From NCBI GenBank assembly GCA_001695595.3, contig MBPM02000077.1:62001-126000 (forward strand): a stretch of DNA of 64,000 bases, read 5' to 3'. Under the pieces are notes generated by a model that made no database searches, was not told where the DNA came from, and was given only the letters and a program-made list of their open reading frames with translations. Of the stretch, positions 11,572-24,332 are shown piece by piece. The number at the start of each line of letters is the position of its first letter. Position 1 is the first letter of the stretch. This stretch comes from Plasmopara viticola (Eukaryota; Oomycota; Peronosporomycetes; Peronosporales; Peronosporaceae). The position numbers and the translations under genes are program-made.

Positions 11572-13786
11572 TGTTGACTAGGTAATACCCTTCTAGTTGA
11601 ATTTTCTTTATCGTCGGTCCCGTTATTCAAAAAGCACTTGAAAGACGGCGATCTGAGTAAATACTTGGCCTTGGGCGATCCTCGCTGACTGGGTTACTCG
11701 AGAACAGCACCAACAGCTATTATTTCTGAGATTTTGGCAATCCCGATCGGATTTTAATCCTGTGCGTCAACATTATTTATGTCTTTATGATCGATCATTT
11801 GCATGGAAAGGCATCTGAAGTCATATTTTCACACTCAAGTACATATGAAAAGTACCCCTGCTCTGAATCAGAAAGGGAAAATGGTCATTGTGTCCACACG
11901 GAGTATCAGAGATTGGCTCCGATCCTCTCAATGATCAGTGGCCGAGTACGTTATTGGGTAATAACGTACAGTACCTGGGTGATATGGCGTATTCACCCTT
12001 ATGATCTGAAGAGCACGTATATTTGCGACCCAGGCATAAGCTCTGTGTTCGTTCACGCTTTCTAGTTATTAGATACAATAAGAATAATTTAGTGGAATTG
12101 GTTAAGAAGTTACGAAGATTGCTAGGAGTTATGGTTCGCTTTTGAGAGACCATACAGAATAGTGTTACTTACACAATCTAATCCTATTCAAAATAGGTGT
12201 GAAAGTGCCATATATTGTCGCTTTTATCTCCTAGGTGGGCAGCTTGTAGAGGACTTACAGATCTGAGAGTCTAAGCCATCGACCTCAACTATGCTGTTAA
12301 AGAGCTTGGTAGACCGCCGAGCTGCTAGCCAGCATATAAGCCTTCTTCGATGCCACATCAGTATTAGTTCCGCCATTTGCGGCTGAGGTATACCCTGCAC
12401 TAAATGCGCCAAGATCTAGCTAGCCAAAATACATAGTTGTCTTGTATGCCACGAGATAACAGAAATACTGGATAGGCCTTCTGAGTAATATTTTTATCCC
12501 CAGTACAAGAAATGAAGGTTGATGTGCTTTGTTCTAAAGATTGTAAATAATTAGGCTTGCTGGTAATCGAGGTGGCCGTGAAGAAACTTATGAAGGTCAT
12601 TATCTGTCCTCGTGTACATCGAAGCCTTAAGCAACTAAGTTCGAAGCCTTACGTTTGAAGGAAATCAACCATATGCTGAAAATCTTGAGTACACTTACGT
12701 AACATTGTCACTGCTCGTTCGATGACAGGAGCAAGGGTCAATGTACCAAGGCGAAAGGAGCAGATGTGAGACTTCCTAACTTCAATGCATCGAATGTTCA
12801 TGGTCTTGGAGGTGTAGCCTCATCATATGTACGCTTTGGCTGGAGAGTCGCAACCTCGAGCTAATTGGAGGTCAAACAACATAGACACCATCAACTTTTC
12901 TCCTCGCGGAGCCAAATTGAACCATAAGCCCACGTCGCGAGGGTGCAGAAGAGCTAGTTCTAAACATCGCAATGATTGAAATAAACACTGATGGTGTCGA
13001 AAGACACAGAGTGATGCTCGTGAGAAACAACGCTCTTTCCGCGTCAAGGGTGACGAAGTTGGCGCCATGCCAAAACTACATAGGTTAGGTCCTATCACTG
13101 CGGACGGAATAGATCACAAGCTGCTGGGAAGAACTTGAGATGAGCTCTCGCTGCATGTCATGCACGTCCAAATTGGCGTCGAGCCAAAGCATCAAAGCTA
13201 GGTTTTGAAAATGCACAGAAACTTCGGAGCTATTGTCATCATAAGCTTTACGTGCTGCATACTACAATGTAGGGCTGGGTGTAGGACATTGCATTAAGAT
13301 GGCGATGCACGTGATGTCGCACATAGCGTATCGAAAGACGCTTATGGACAGCGTTTGCTGCATGTCATGGCTGGCTGAAGACCAAGACATCAGGTTGACG
13401 CTTCACGTGATGACACATAGCCCTTGAAAGATGCTTGTGAATAGAGCATGTTGCATTGTTTAGCTAGCTGTAGGCTCAGCTATCGAGGCGTTGGCCTTGA
13501 CGATTCATTTTAAATTACTAGGAAATGTTCGTCAAGTACAGCGCTGCCTGTATGGCCGGCATAAATAGTCGGTGGCATACAGAGTGCTGCCGTACGATAC
13601 ACGTGGAGCGGCCTATACGCTAAGTGGCACATTCGCTGGACGTCAATGTTGAAGTAGGTGCGTCAATACATCGACGCGAATACGATACGACAAATTCTTA
13701 GTAGACGAATTTTTTATTAAAGCAATCAATGGCATATGGCACTCATTGGGCAGTGTAAAGCGTCTTGTCTCTGACGTGGTACTTTT
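11572..13786. other. Gene-free stretch, weak internal repetition
   Basis: No supported gene. Around 13260-13500 there are about two and a half very degenerate units of roughly 97 bp (CACGTGATG and CACATAGC recurring in the same order). Since a gypsy RT relic begins at 13787 on the plus strand, this stretch may include an unrecognisable gag/protease part of the same element; that is inference only. Confidence 0.35.
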
Positions 13787-14210
13787 TGGCTATTTTGTAC
13801 CTCAAGAGCTCTCAAACGCGCCTGGGACGATTTATCATCGGATGACGCAGAGGATGCAGGCCCTTAAGGGTGTCTGCATAAGTTCACTTTAATGACGCTT
13901 TTATAGCGCACGAAAAGACGGATGTTGAAGTCACATTATCTACTTGCAAGAAAATATTGAGTGCACGTACACGATCGAATTTCATGCTGATGCAGATAAG
14001 TGCATCTTCGGCGCAGAAATATTCCGCTTTAGGGTTATTTGTTGGAGAGCATGTCTCTGATTTGACTTCGTTGAATATGAGGCCACGGTTATTTGCCAAC
14101 TCTAAAAATAATCAGGGTCGCGTGGCCTTGTCAATCTCTTCCAATAGTCGAGTGCAGATTATGCAGAAGCTTTGGGGCCACTTTGACAGCAATGCGAGAT
14201 AATTAAAGAA
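13787..14210 (+). pseudogene. Ty3/gypsy reverse-transcriptase relic, copy A
   Basis: Conceptual reading from about 13798 gives the RT block VPQELSNAPGTI (the gypsy SNAPATF motif). An eroded catalytic segment and HIIYLQENIE follow, then ADKCIFGAE (the gypsy KCxF palm/thumb motif) and a degraded tail ending ADYAEALGPL, equivalent to the YxxFARPL region. Stops and frame changes interrupt the reading throughout. The same stretch recurs at 18574-19424 with about 75-80 percent nucleotide similarity over the shared part, so both derive from one family. The motif order is characteristic of Ty3/gypsy. Not functional. Confidence 0.7.
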
Positions 14211-14614
14211 AGCCCGAAACTAAGAGGCGTATATGCGTAGCTCTGTTAAAGATCTTCGGCTAAGCGTGGAGCTATTTTAATTATGATATTCTCTTAAACT
14301 AATTAAGGTGCTCACAATGAGTATTCATTCCTCATCATTAAAATGTCAAATATCGCAATGTCGTCGAGGCTAGCATTACACTGGCTCGTCTATCATCGGG
14401 TTCCATCACTAGCGATAATTATATTGAAAGCAGAGATTCTTTGTTATATATACATAAAGATAAGTAGCTATTGGTAAATCTTTGACACCAACTAAATCTT
14501 GAGCATTTACAGCATTTTTTATTGACAAATTGCAGTCAAACTATTCGAATTATAATGACACTCAGTAAGACTTACTAGTTTGAGAGGCTCTTATACTCAA
14601 TAAAACGTGTTTGA

Positions 14615-14896
14615 GTGCATCAGGTGTCTAGTAATGTCAGTATACGCAGCCAAAACGCTGCGTATATTGGCTTACAGCATGCCATGACCATCGCCAAGCA
14701 CGAGCTCAATGTTATTGAGGGTGCCCACACCATTATATTCAAGTTAGCGCCTTGTTATGGTTCAAGAAGATCAAAATGCAGTTTCTACTTGCACATATGG
14801 CGGCCGCATTATCGGCTCTTGCATCCAGACATTAATGAGATTTTAGACGAGTGCAAAGTGAGGAGCGAACTTAGTAGCTCCAGAAGGAGTCTATAA
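14615..14896 (+). pseudogene. Possible RNase H-like retroelement fragment
   Basis: A 93-codon frame contains NAAYIGLQHAMTIAKHELNV, reminiscent of the NxAEYxGLxxGLxxA helix of RNase H domains in oomycete retroelements, followed by a HIWRPHYRLLHPD segment at the place of the later helices. The catalytic acidic residues are not convincingly present. It lies downstream of the gypsy RT relic on the same strand, which fits a common origin. Tentative; could be chance. Confidence 0.3.
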
Positions 14897-17564
14897 TCTT
14901 CAAGTGTTATGTTCAAGAAAAGTTAACTGCTTCAAGAAGGTTTAAAGCCACATTGTAGTGTCAAATTCATGCACACATATTTTTAGCTAAGGTTGTACTA
15001 CATATTTGGCGCTAGGTTTTCACCAATAAGTTTTTTTGGATACGATTGCTCTACTTGAAGGGTTTCGAGTACGATGTTTCGTGAAGAGTGATGAATGAAA
15101 CGTCCGAAATTGTTCGTCCTTGATAACAAACTACCAATTGCTCGACAGAAAGCTTAGTTTACGGAATAATACGGGATTGCCGGAGTCCGTATAGTCTCAC
15201 AAAGAGTGCATAAGAGTTTGAGCAAGGAAAAAGAACTGATGTGAAGGTACCAACTATTACGGACCAATTAGGGTAATAAGTGCACAGATCGAACAGTGGC
15301 GAAGAAGATCGCGTAGAGGTTGGTTTGCAAAAGAATGCAATATGGTGACGAAAAAAATAGCGAAGTATCGCTTGACCGAGTGAAGAAATTTGGACCGCAT
15401 AAAGGTACGAATAGATGTTGGCCTGGCTATATTACGAACATACACATTGACCGGTAGAGGTGTACGATGGGTAAAGCTATCGAAAGCAGAAATAGAATGA
15501 GCAGTATAAAATATCGAACGAAGCTGTCGCACTTTTAAAGAATACGACTGCATCTTTGTCGTCAATTGCTGCGATAGACCGAACCGCTTTGTGTATCGGG
15601 CCAAAAGGTAATTTTACACCAAGTGTTGTAAGGCGTAACAGTCTTTGCCAAGTTAATCCAAGACCTTAGCCATCAGTGAACTGACAAGTTTTTCTTTTAT
15701 TTGCACTACAGCAACTACCGACCATTGCTTACAACATGATTGAGCTTTGACAAAAATACCTGACTCAAATTGTCCACTATTAAATCAACCACAACATAGC
15801 TACTAGTGGATGGATTCTTAATATAATATGTAGTTTCAGTGTTAAGTGAAGGGCACTGTGTCAACATGGTATTTGTATAGCTGTCCGTCGATAGAGGCAT
15901 TAACTCTAACATCCTTTAAAGGACTTACACTGACCTAATTCACCACTAAGCACATAGTTTGGCGCTTCGCAAAGAAACCTGACCACGCACGGTTGGCGAA
16001 ATTGGATGGCAAAATATTTGCGACAAATGATGCTTTATCGCAACCTTGGTGGAAAAGGCAGGCTTTGCACCTGTGTGGGCGTCGGTAACATTAATGCAGA
16101 TTCATCATCTTCAGTTAAAGATTAGCCGATAGACTTTATAGTTACAACGCACGCCCAGATGTCAATTTATTCTACCCCCTAAGATAATCAAACATCTGTT
16201 TCTATACTCACAAAAGATCGATTCGAACGACTAAATTGAAGAGTTACAACGAGTGCTACCAGGTCTAGTAGGACTGTCGTTGCATTTTGCTCAATGGAAG
16301 CATGAGCTCGCGTCTTTGAGCTCTAGTTCTATACCAAGTAGCCATTCGAGTCGCAGATTGCTACCTGCCTGACCACAAGATCTGGTATGGATCTAAAAAG
16401 ACTCAATGTAATTTGTGTTTCCAATTATAAATCAATACAATTATTTCTTAGCCCACTGAGGGATTAATATTTTACAATCACTATCGATCATTGCAATACT
16501 TTCTCATCTGCATGGGTATTATCGATTAGATCATATTATGCTCCTTAATTCTCACCTTAGTACAAGTATGATGTCTTCTACAGATATTTGAAACATCACG
16601 TGATTTATGTCACTTGATAAAGTAATATCAATAAGTAATATGACACACACTGGGTGCGGGAAATATCATGACAAGGCGCGCATTTAAGTCTCTTACGACA
16701 CCACAAGCCACTCGCAGAGTACACCGCTAAATGTACTGACTGCTGCTGACAAGGCCTCAGCAATGTTTGATCTAAGCCTTCGGTTAGTTACATAGCGCTT
16801 ACGACGAAGCTGCCCAGTCTTTAGATAAAATCCATGCTTTACGAGAATTTGGAGTTTCAAAAAGTTTAAGTGACGTCATCTGGCTTTGTGGAGGAGTCGA
16901 TTATGTACCGCCCGTACTTGGCTTTCTTTTTAAAACAGATTGGACTTTAGTGCGAGCAGATGGTCTCGTACCCATGACTCTCCTTTTTAATAGTGCATCA
17001 AGCGAAGGGCCATTGTTGCGTCACACATTAATTTCAGTCAGGTGCGAGTCAATCTTGTATCAAAAGTCTCTGTCAGTTGAAATTTGGTCAAAGGAGAACG
17101 TAGGAAGAAGTTTACGTGCTCGCACACGACATCATATACTGGGGCGCAATTTGCCTCACGTAACGAGGCATTGCTAATGTACAAGAAATGAACGCTTTTA
17201 GATAATTTACGCAAATGAGCACGTGGGAGAAGGCTCAAATCGCTCTCGCAGTGGCAAAAAGAAATCCGGTCTACCTCTTAACATCACTTTATATAGCCAC
17301 TTCCAGCTTTTATCCGAAATTGAAGCGTTTGTGCTATCAGAATAGACGATATAAAGCAAGGAAAAAGGCTATTTACGATGTAAAAACGAAGAATCGTCGC
17401 TAAAATTATAGACCCTTCAGACTAAAGGGATCGCTTAGCAGATTAATCGTGTAGATCGCTTTCAATTGATGTAAATCGAGATTCCCCTATTGACATAAGC
17501 CTGATCCCGAATATGGTGACTTGCTGTCACTGAACGGATGTCACTTCCCGTAGTCACAGAAAAA
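14897..17564. other. Gene-free stretch
   Basis: AT-rich with no gene supported. A minus-strand fragment at 15257-15604 is listed separately as a possible integrase relic. The remainder shows only short ORFs with no motif. Confidence 0.4.
15257..15604 (-). pseudogene. Possible gypsy integrase C-terminal relic
   Basis: A 115-codon frame reads ISAFDSFTHRTPLPVNVYVR and then NIARPTS, resembling the gypsy integrase region in which an asparagine-rich helix precedes a TPFYVNG-type and RHPRxP-type motif. No catalytic residues are included, and the orientation is opposite to the nearby RT relics. Tentative. Confidence 0.25.
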
Positions 17565-17639
17565 TAAAATTTAATTGTCAATCGTGCCCATAGCGCGCTA
17601 ATTTTAAACGCTATGGGCACGATTGACAATTAAATTTTA
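17565..17639. repeat. Perfect 31-bp inverted repeat with 13-nt loop
   Basis: Left arm 17565-17595 and right arm 17609-17639 are exact reverse complements (31 of 31), separated by 13 bases. The stem centres on GTGCCCATAGCG/CGCTATGGGCAC. No ORF or transposon domain adjoins it. A perfect stem in a region of otherwise decayed sequence points to a recent origin, such as a palindromic insertion or a small-RNA hairpin. Confidence 0.95.
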
Positions 17640-18573
17640 GACGCTAGCAGAGAGTCGATTATTTACCGCCTCATTGTGTAAAAGCCTTTTCTCAAGCACA
17701 CAGGAGCAGCTACTTGACTTGCATTTGCTCGGTCAAAAGACCCTGCCCAATCCTCTCGTCGTGTGGGACCCCCAATGAGCCCTTGCTAAATCGTTAACTC
17801 GCACTTTATTAACCTCTGCCAGACGTTGCTACCCCTAGCTCAATCAAACTTTCGAAATGGGGAATCCGATGTTTGTCATTATATCTTCAGCCCATCTTCT
17901 CTTGACCGTCTCAAACATTAGGTACCATTGTCTATCAATGCACAAACAAAATCCGCTCTAATGCATATTATGCACTTCCGTGCCGTGGAATTACACTGCC
18001 TGCTAAGTCGTCCAAATACACGGTCCAAGAACCATATATTTCTATGCTGCATAAGCGTGCTTTGAACGACTTGTTCATCTAGATATCTCGTTTATGACAG
18101 CCGAACCTTTTAATTATTCATTGCGTGACTGTCCTTGATTCGAATGCGTACGAAAAGACAAAAGTCCAAAATTGCTTCAGAAGCTGTTGGTTTTGTGCGA
18201 AAGCGGTCTTACTACACGATGAAGTTTACGATAAGCAAGTTTAATGATGAATTTCCAGGGATTTGAGCTACAACGCTTCGAAGTGGTGCTAAGATTGCCC
18301 CTCAACATGTACAAATTTTAAAGTCTTCTTTTTTATGATACCTCTTAAGACTCATTCTAGAAAGCAAGGTCCCATCGATATTGAGTTGAGAAACTCTATT
18401 ATTATCGCCAGCCTATGCCATATAAAGACCAAAAAAGGTTCAATGTAGCAATGTCCGATCTCATCTATAAAAAATGAGTCTTTTTTGTTAAGTTTAAGGT
18501 AAACTTAATATTTAAAAATCGTTTATCACCCTTTTCAAATCTACTCTCTCTTTTCATACCTGGCTATAACTGT
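17640..18573. other. Gene-free stretch
   Basis: No ORF of note and no recognisable domain. It precedes the second gypsy relic and may belong to its decayed 5' part. Confidence 0.4.
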
Positions 18574-19424
18574 GATTGACTATTTTGCACCCCGAGAGCT
18601 TTCAAACGCGCCTTGGACGATTTATCGATGCCGCAGATGATGCAGGCCCTTCAGGATGTGTGCATAAATATACTTTGATGACACTTTTATTTATAGTCTT
18701 GTAGCGCACGAAAAGACGAAGTTTAAGTCACATTGTCTTTTTGCAAGAAAATGCTGAGTGCACGTACACGATCCAATCTCATACTAATGCAGATAAGTGC
18801 ACCTTCGGCGCAGAAAAAAATTCTACTCTAGCATAGTTTGTTGATAAGCATGTCCTTCAAATAGACTTCGTTAAATATGAGGCCAGAGCGATTGGCCAGG
18901 TTTCAATGAACAATCGAGATCGCGTGGCCTTGTCAATCTCTTCCAATAGTCGAGTGCAGATTATGTAGAAGCGTTATGGTCTCATTGAAATCTATACAAG
19001 ATCATTGAAGGAAGCCTCAAAACACAAGGCGTCTGACAAAGTCAAGGGAATCCTGTGGTAGGTGTACTAGAACAAAAAAGACCATTTAACGGCATCATTG
19101 AGGTGTTCGATTTTGCAATTGCAGCGGCACTGCTGCAAGCTGACGCCAAGGGGCCAAATTGAATTATCACAGTCGATTTTTTGGGTAGCCAAAGCTTTCA
19201 ACCAATCTATAAAAAAGATTTACTTGAGATACAGTATGCTCTCGTTAAAGTCAGAGTTCCCCAGTAGGCTTTAAGCAATGCGACCTCTGTGGCACATTCG
19301 CCTCATCTCGCACAAATGTTGTTGAGGGAGCTTGATACTTAGTGGAGTTTTAATCGAAGAAAATCGTGAGCCAAAAAGCACATTGCTTTGACTGATGTGT
19401 TTTCAAGTCACCCAGACTACAAGT
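18574..19424 (+). pseudogene. Ty3/gypsy RT-RNase H relic, copy B
   Basis: Second copy of the RT block found at 13787-14210, again with RELSNAPWTIY (from about 18588), and it continues further. At about 19106 an RNase H start FDFAIAAALLQADAKGPN matches the gypsy DASDFAIGAALLQ pattern. DLLEIQYALVKVRV near 19220-19256 corresponds to the KELLAxxYALxKFR helix. SPHLAQML follows near 19300, and FSSHPDYK near 19400-19424 corresponds to the ALSRRPDY end of the RNase H/connection region. Stops and frameshifts are present throughout. This supplies the strongest proof that both copies are gypsy remnants. Confidence 0.8.
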
Positions 19425-22400
19425 AAACTCATGGCACAATGTATTAAAGTTTGGGCGTGCTTCGTATATGCGAGGAGTGCGTCACTCTTTTAAATTATAT
19501 AAGGAGCGCTCGTTAGGTGCGAAGCTGCATCGATTACCGATGAAAACCTCAGCTGTCATATACCAGCACAAATCAAGGTGACCACCGCGTGTAAAGCTCT
19601 TTACCACTAAAATGTCAAATTTCGTAGTATCGATTAGGTTCGCTCAATGATCTACTCCGTCGAGCGACGACATATACCTGGCTAAACTTCGACTATTGGT
19701 GATCTTATGTGTAGAAGGGGATCAGCACATATGTGCGCACATAGTTATGTGCCAGCAATTGAACCCTCGCTAAATGCAGTGGCACCATTGGCAACTATTT
19801 TGTTTCCAGTAGTGCACATTTCATTAGCAATTCTGGAAGACACAGCAGGTTGCACAATCATGTAGTCTTTGCAAACTGATTGAGCAAAATGCTATATTTG
19901 GCGGCTTGCACAGGACACAATCGAAAAACATTGGAACTGAGCGCTGGTTTCATCTAGATTCTCAGAAAATGTCAGCTTAAAACTCCAACTAAAATAGAGA
20001 TTTGTGCTTGGAGGACTCTTGTTTAAGGTCCAATTTTGAGGTGCTAAGCACTAATCATCATAGCGGACCATCCAGCAACCGATAGTCAGACAGAGCATTG
20101 TAACATTATCATTTCCAATCTTCCTGTTAATTCGTTGTCCTTCTACTGCTCCCGACACACTCTAACTATTATTGTAATGAAGTCAATTTAGAAGTGTCAT
20201 TGTATCATTAATATAAACTAGAGGAACGTCGCGTCAAAGATTTCATTGAAGCATTACTTCTCTAGCCAAAGTGTGCTTGGTGATAATATCATTGCTCGAA
20301 TTAAATACTCATCGTACTTCAATCTAATGTCAATTTGTCTATTAAGTCATTACAGAACGACCTGAGTCACCAGAGTCACCACCTTCTATTAGTCAATATA
20401 TACTTGTAAAAAGATAGTATGTTTGCGGACATACACGATGGATTAGTGAGGGACAAAAAGTGGCTACACGGTGAAATATGGATATGTTAAATGCATGTTC
20501 CTTAATCATTCTTTTATTTGCCCGTTTATTAAAAAAAAAGGTTGTAATTTGGCCACTAAAGTCTGACAAAATTATAACTGCGGCGCCCAGTGTGTGTGTT
20601 GGCAAAGAAAGTCAAGGACGTCAGCATTGCGTTCGTCAAACTTTGGTACACCAGAGCAAAAAGCACGCAGTGCACCGCATAATTGACCTTTAGTCCCTTT
20701 CCTCAATATCAAAGTATGATCTGAAGAGGATGAAAAAATATCTACTTCGGATTATCAAGCGAGCAAAAGGCCTCAATTCGGTTAAACTGCCCTGGTATCG
20801 TAAACAATTTAAAATGTTGATCAGTATCTCTGACAAAACTAGGTTTTTTGCCACTATACCGAAGACAATTGGGTCACAAGTGGATATATTTCTACGATGT
20901 TTGGTGACTATTGTGGCAATGGCTCTCACGGGTTCATCACGTCGCGGACTATTAATGAAAAGGAGACAATCAGCTGACGATTGACGACATGTCTTTAGTA
21001 CGTACCACAAGGTACCATAATGTTCACACATTGACTCGCATGAGCTGTTGCAAAGCGCGAGCAAATCAAATTCTGTATCTTGTATCTAAAATATAAAGCA
21101 TTCCCGATACTCTCAGACATGTGATGACTACCCAATAACAATGCTTTTCAGCTGTACAGCTTGAATTTCTGTCTGTGTCTCTGCAACTGTGCTTCTAAGT
21201 ACGTAATATAGAAAAAAGATTCTTGAGAAGCTAGGCTAGGACCATGAAAGTAGGGCCACAAATTACTTAGTACACGATTTCGACCTAACTTTAATTCTTG
21301 ATGAGCAGCAAGTTTATTTTTTTGCTCTTATACACGAACGATCAGCCCTTTAAAACATTTTTCTGATCTACCTCAATATCCAGACAAGCTTCGGCTAGCC
21401 CTTTGAGCATAAGCACCATGCTCCGTTACATTTGACCCCACCAAGACGTGAAATACGCTCAAAAACAGAGGACTAAGAGCTTTTTATCACTCTTTGACTT
21501 TCGAAAAGTCGGTTTGTCATAAAGATGACCTGACAAGCAGCCAATAGGTCGGGGTCATTGGATGACGACGACCAAGCTAACGTCAAAGAAGTTGCTTTGG
21601 TAAAATGAGGTTCCTCTACACCAGAACAGCCTGTGCGAGAACGCTTCTGTTTCGGATCTTCACCCGCTATGTGCAACGGTGTTGCTTTAGTCATTGTTTT
21701 GAGGAATAGTTAGTCCAAACTTTTGACTTTTGCTCGATAGTCAGCAAATTACAAGCCGCAGTCGTCCTTTGCCCGACTTCATTGTTTTAGATTTGACCTG
21801 AATAATAAGACTTTATTTGACTCTCACGCTTCAAAATGAGAGCTGATGTTCTCCTTAAAACCCTTGTAAAAAACTCTACGAGTACCATCTAACTTATCGA
21901 TTTCAGCTAAAGTGCATCAAGAAGTGGTCGTTGGACCATTTACTACTTCTCAGTTAGCTCCTCAGTACTGAGTACCACCACATTCTTGTTGATGACCTAA
22001 CATCATGCGACTTGTTCCTCAGCGAGTTGCACATACTTGGTCGTTGCGCTCTCTCACTTCAAGACTTAAGCTTTTTGAGACCATTCAATTCAACATTTTA
22101 TCTGTCTATCAGAATTCAGCGTTGTGACTTGAGCTGCTCCAGCTCAAAGCTTGATGCAAAAAAACATTAAGGTTTTGATCAGCCGAATATCCTGTCGTCT
22201 GCGCTTAGTGTCAAAAACTTAGAATTTAAGCCTAGCTCACAGTGTCCAAATACCGCGCGAAATAAATGCGTAAGTATACTAGGCCATCGGATGCCGATTT
22301 TTAGTCGCAATGACACCGCGCGCATCGATATATCTCCGTACAAAGTGAGCAAGACTCGAGTCTCATGGCTGATTACATCCCGCTAGACTTGACTTTGAAG

Positions 22401-23538
22401 AGTGAAAAGGTACCCCCTAATTAAAATGTCCGAGACCCGCTCTTAGTCAGCAGCTTGTGCTGTAAGCCAAAGAAAGTGCAGGGTTATAATTTGCGAACAC
22501 AGCGCTCATCTAGACCACACTGCGCCAGCCATTGCATCCAACCAGACCATTAAGCTATTTACGCATTCCTATGCAATCCGTGCTCGTACTTCAAGCACAC
22601 GCTTGTATATGAAAGCTAAAGCTTATAAAAAATATCTGTGATGATGTGTAAGTGCACGAGGCGCAGTCACAGCGAACAAGGTCTCGCGTGTTTCAATGAT
22701 TACGGGTGAGATACAGCTTTGTGCTTGACGAGCTATATTGTACCGTCAGATTGTTTAGGCTCCTTCATGCTTGCAGCTTGCCTCGACAAACTCATGAGTT
22801 GTGGCACGCGCAGCTCTTAAAGCCAGAGTGCCACAAAAGATGTATCCCATTCGGACTGTCGTGGTCGGTCTAAGAAAGAATTGGCTCGGTGCCACAGCAT
22901 TTGCAATCCGCCTTTGTGACGGGGTTCCACGGAAGTTTGCATGGAAAAGACTGTGCGATCTTCTGGTAAACGATTGTTTCCTTATCTAGTGTTAAGTCAT
23001 AGATAGGCTGCAGCTTGTATGTTTAATCGTTGTGTACAATATGTATGTATTTGGTCATGCAAGTGGAGCAGAACGAATACTTTCTTGAAATCTATCAATG
23101 CATACATTGCAAGGCAGTGATCGAGACAATAATTTTTGGCAAAAACACAAACTTATCAACGAGATCAAGTATTTGCAAATTTCAAGACTTTCTCGTTTCG
23201 TGAGTAAGTAACTACATGACTACCCGAACTACCCAGACCTTCCTTCTTTGTCGCTGTGAAAAGAGATTTACCCAGTAGGCTTTTTGGGACTGCTGAAAGA
23301 GCGCTTTGGTTTCTGGTCGGTACCAAAACCAATTAAGGAAAGGTGAGAACTAAATTCTGACGGGTCCTGTGTATGACTCAGACATGACGCCCAAACACGT
23401 ACGAGCATTATGACGATTATGCACTGGAGAAATATGGCAAGCGTGCTGAGCATTTTAGCGTAACTCACCGCTGGAGTGGCAGCATGCGAAATTTTGTACG
23501 TGTATGTGTCAAAACTCACTTAGCTGAATTTACGGTAA
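19425..23538. other. Gene-free stretch of about 4 kb
   Basis: AT-rich with scattered ORFs below 125 codons (for example 20690-21064 minus and 20730-20984 plus, which overlap on opposite strands). None carries a recognisable motif. May include decayed gypsy integrase or LTR matter downstream of the RT-RNase H relic, but I cannot show it. Confidence 0.4.
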
Positions 23539-23551
23539 TAATTGTACTTCA

Positions 23552-23871
23552 AGCTTGAAAAAGGTTGGGGTGACGCCCTCCTTCCAAGCGCGGGGGCTAA
23601 ATGCTCGCGCGCTTCGGGCAGGTGCTCTCGGGCATCTGCAGGTCTCTAACGAGTCTCACCCTCGACGCGACGGTCTCCAGCACCGGGCGCCACCTGGGCT
23701 CTTACCAAGTCAGGGCTAAGCAAAATAATGGAAGACCCTCACGACCTCGGTGCTGGCTGCACTGCCCGCCGAACGAGACCCGACGTATGCGGACACCACT
23801 CTAAGCCGTGGACTAGCCATAGAGCCTAGCACGTGCATAACTTGGCAACGCGATAACGTGATACATTACAT
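23552..23871 (+). mobile_element. SINE-like element, copy 1
   Basis: About 320 bp of GC-rich sequence beginning near AAAAAGGTTGGGGTGACGCC and ending in a short ATTAC-type tail. It is flanked by a perfect 13-bp target-site duplication TAATTGTACTTCA (23539-23551 and 23872-23884). Nearly identical elements lie at 33698-34024 and 62130-62455 with different flanks. Length, absence of coding capacity, short simple-repeat 3' tail and variable-length TSDs fit a SINE moved by LINE machinery. Pol III A and B boxes were not convincingly found. A 60-70 codon ORF conserved between copies is a passenger of the repeat. Confidence 0.85.
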
Positions 23872-23884
23872 TAATTGTACTTCA

Positions 23885-24332
23885 TTCGTATCGTATCACT
23901 TATCGTTTTAATGCAATGGCTACGGTATTGCGACATAATAACTCACTCTCTTTTTATATACGATCGCCACTGGATTTACCAATGCGATTCGAGAAGTGTG
24001 GCCTCTAGATCGTCAGAAATAGGTGTTAATATAAACGAAAATCATAGCGGTCAAGTACTGTTTTTTTTTAATACAATATTTTACGAGTTCATTTGCTTAA
24101 TTTTGAGGGCATGGCAGCTGTTTTTACTGACAAAGCAAGTTTCCGCTTTAGAATAATCCACTCCCTTTCTCTAACCAAGAAACTTTGATACGTGCATAGT
24201 CTCACCATTCATCTTTGTTATTAATGTAACACGAGCAAAGTACACTTTATTCCCCTCAATCGTCCCACAAAATTCTACTATCACAAGTACAAGCACTCTT
24301 AATAACTACGCGTTGAGCAATCAGCCTCAACT
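23885..24332. other. Intergenic between SINE copy 1 and the alpha-kinase gene
   Basis: AT-rich 3' flank of the minus-strand alpha-kinase gene. No gene is seen. Confidence 0.5.

Noticed and set aside
23601..23804. ORF beginning MLARFGQVL, repeated nearly unchanged at 33747-33962
   Set aside because: It is the passenger frame of the SINE-like element; conservation follows from recent copying, it is cut differently in copy 3, and no protein features are seen.
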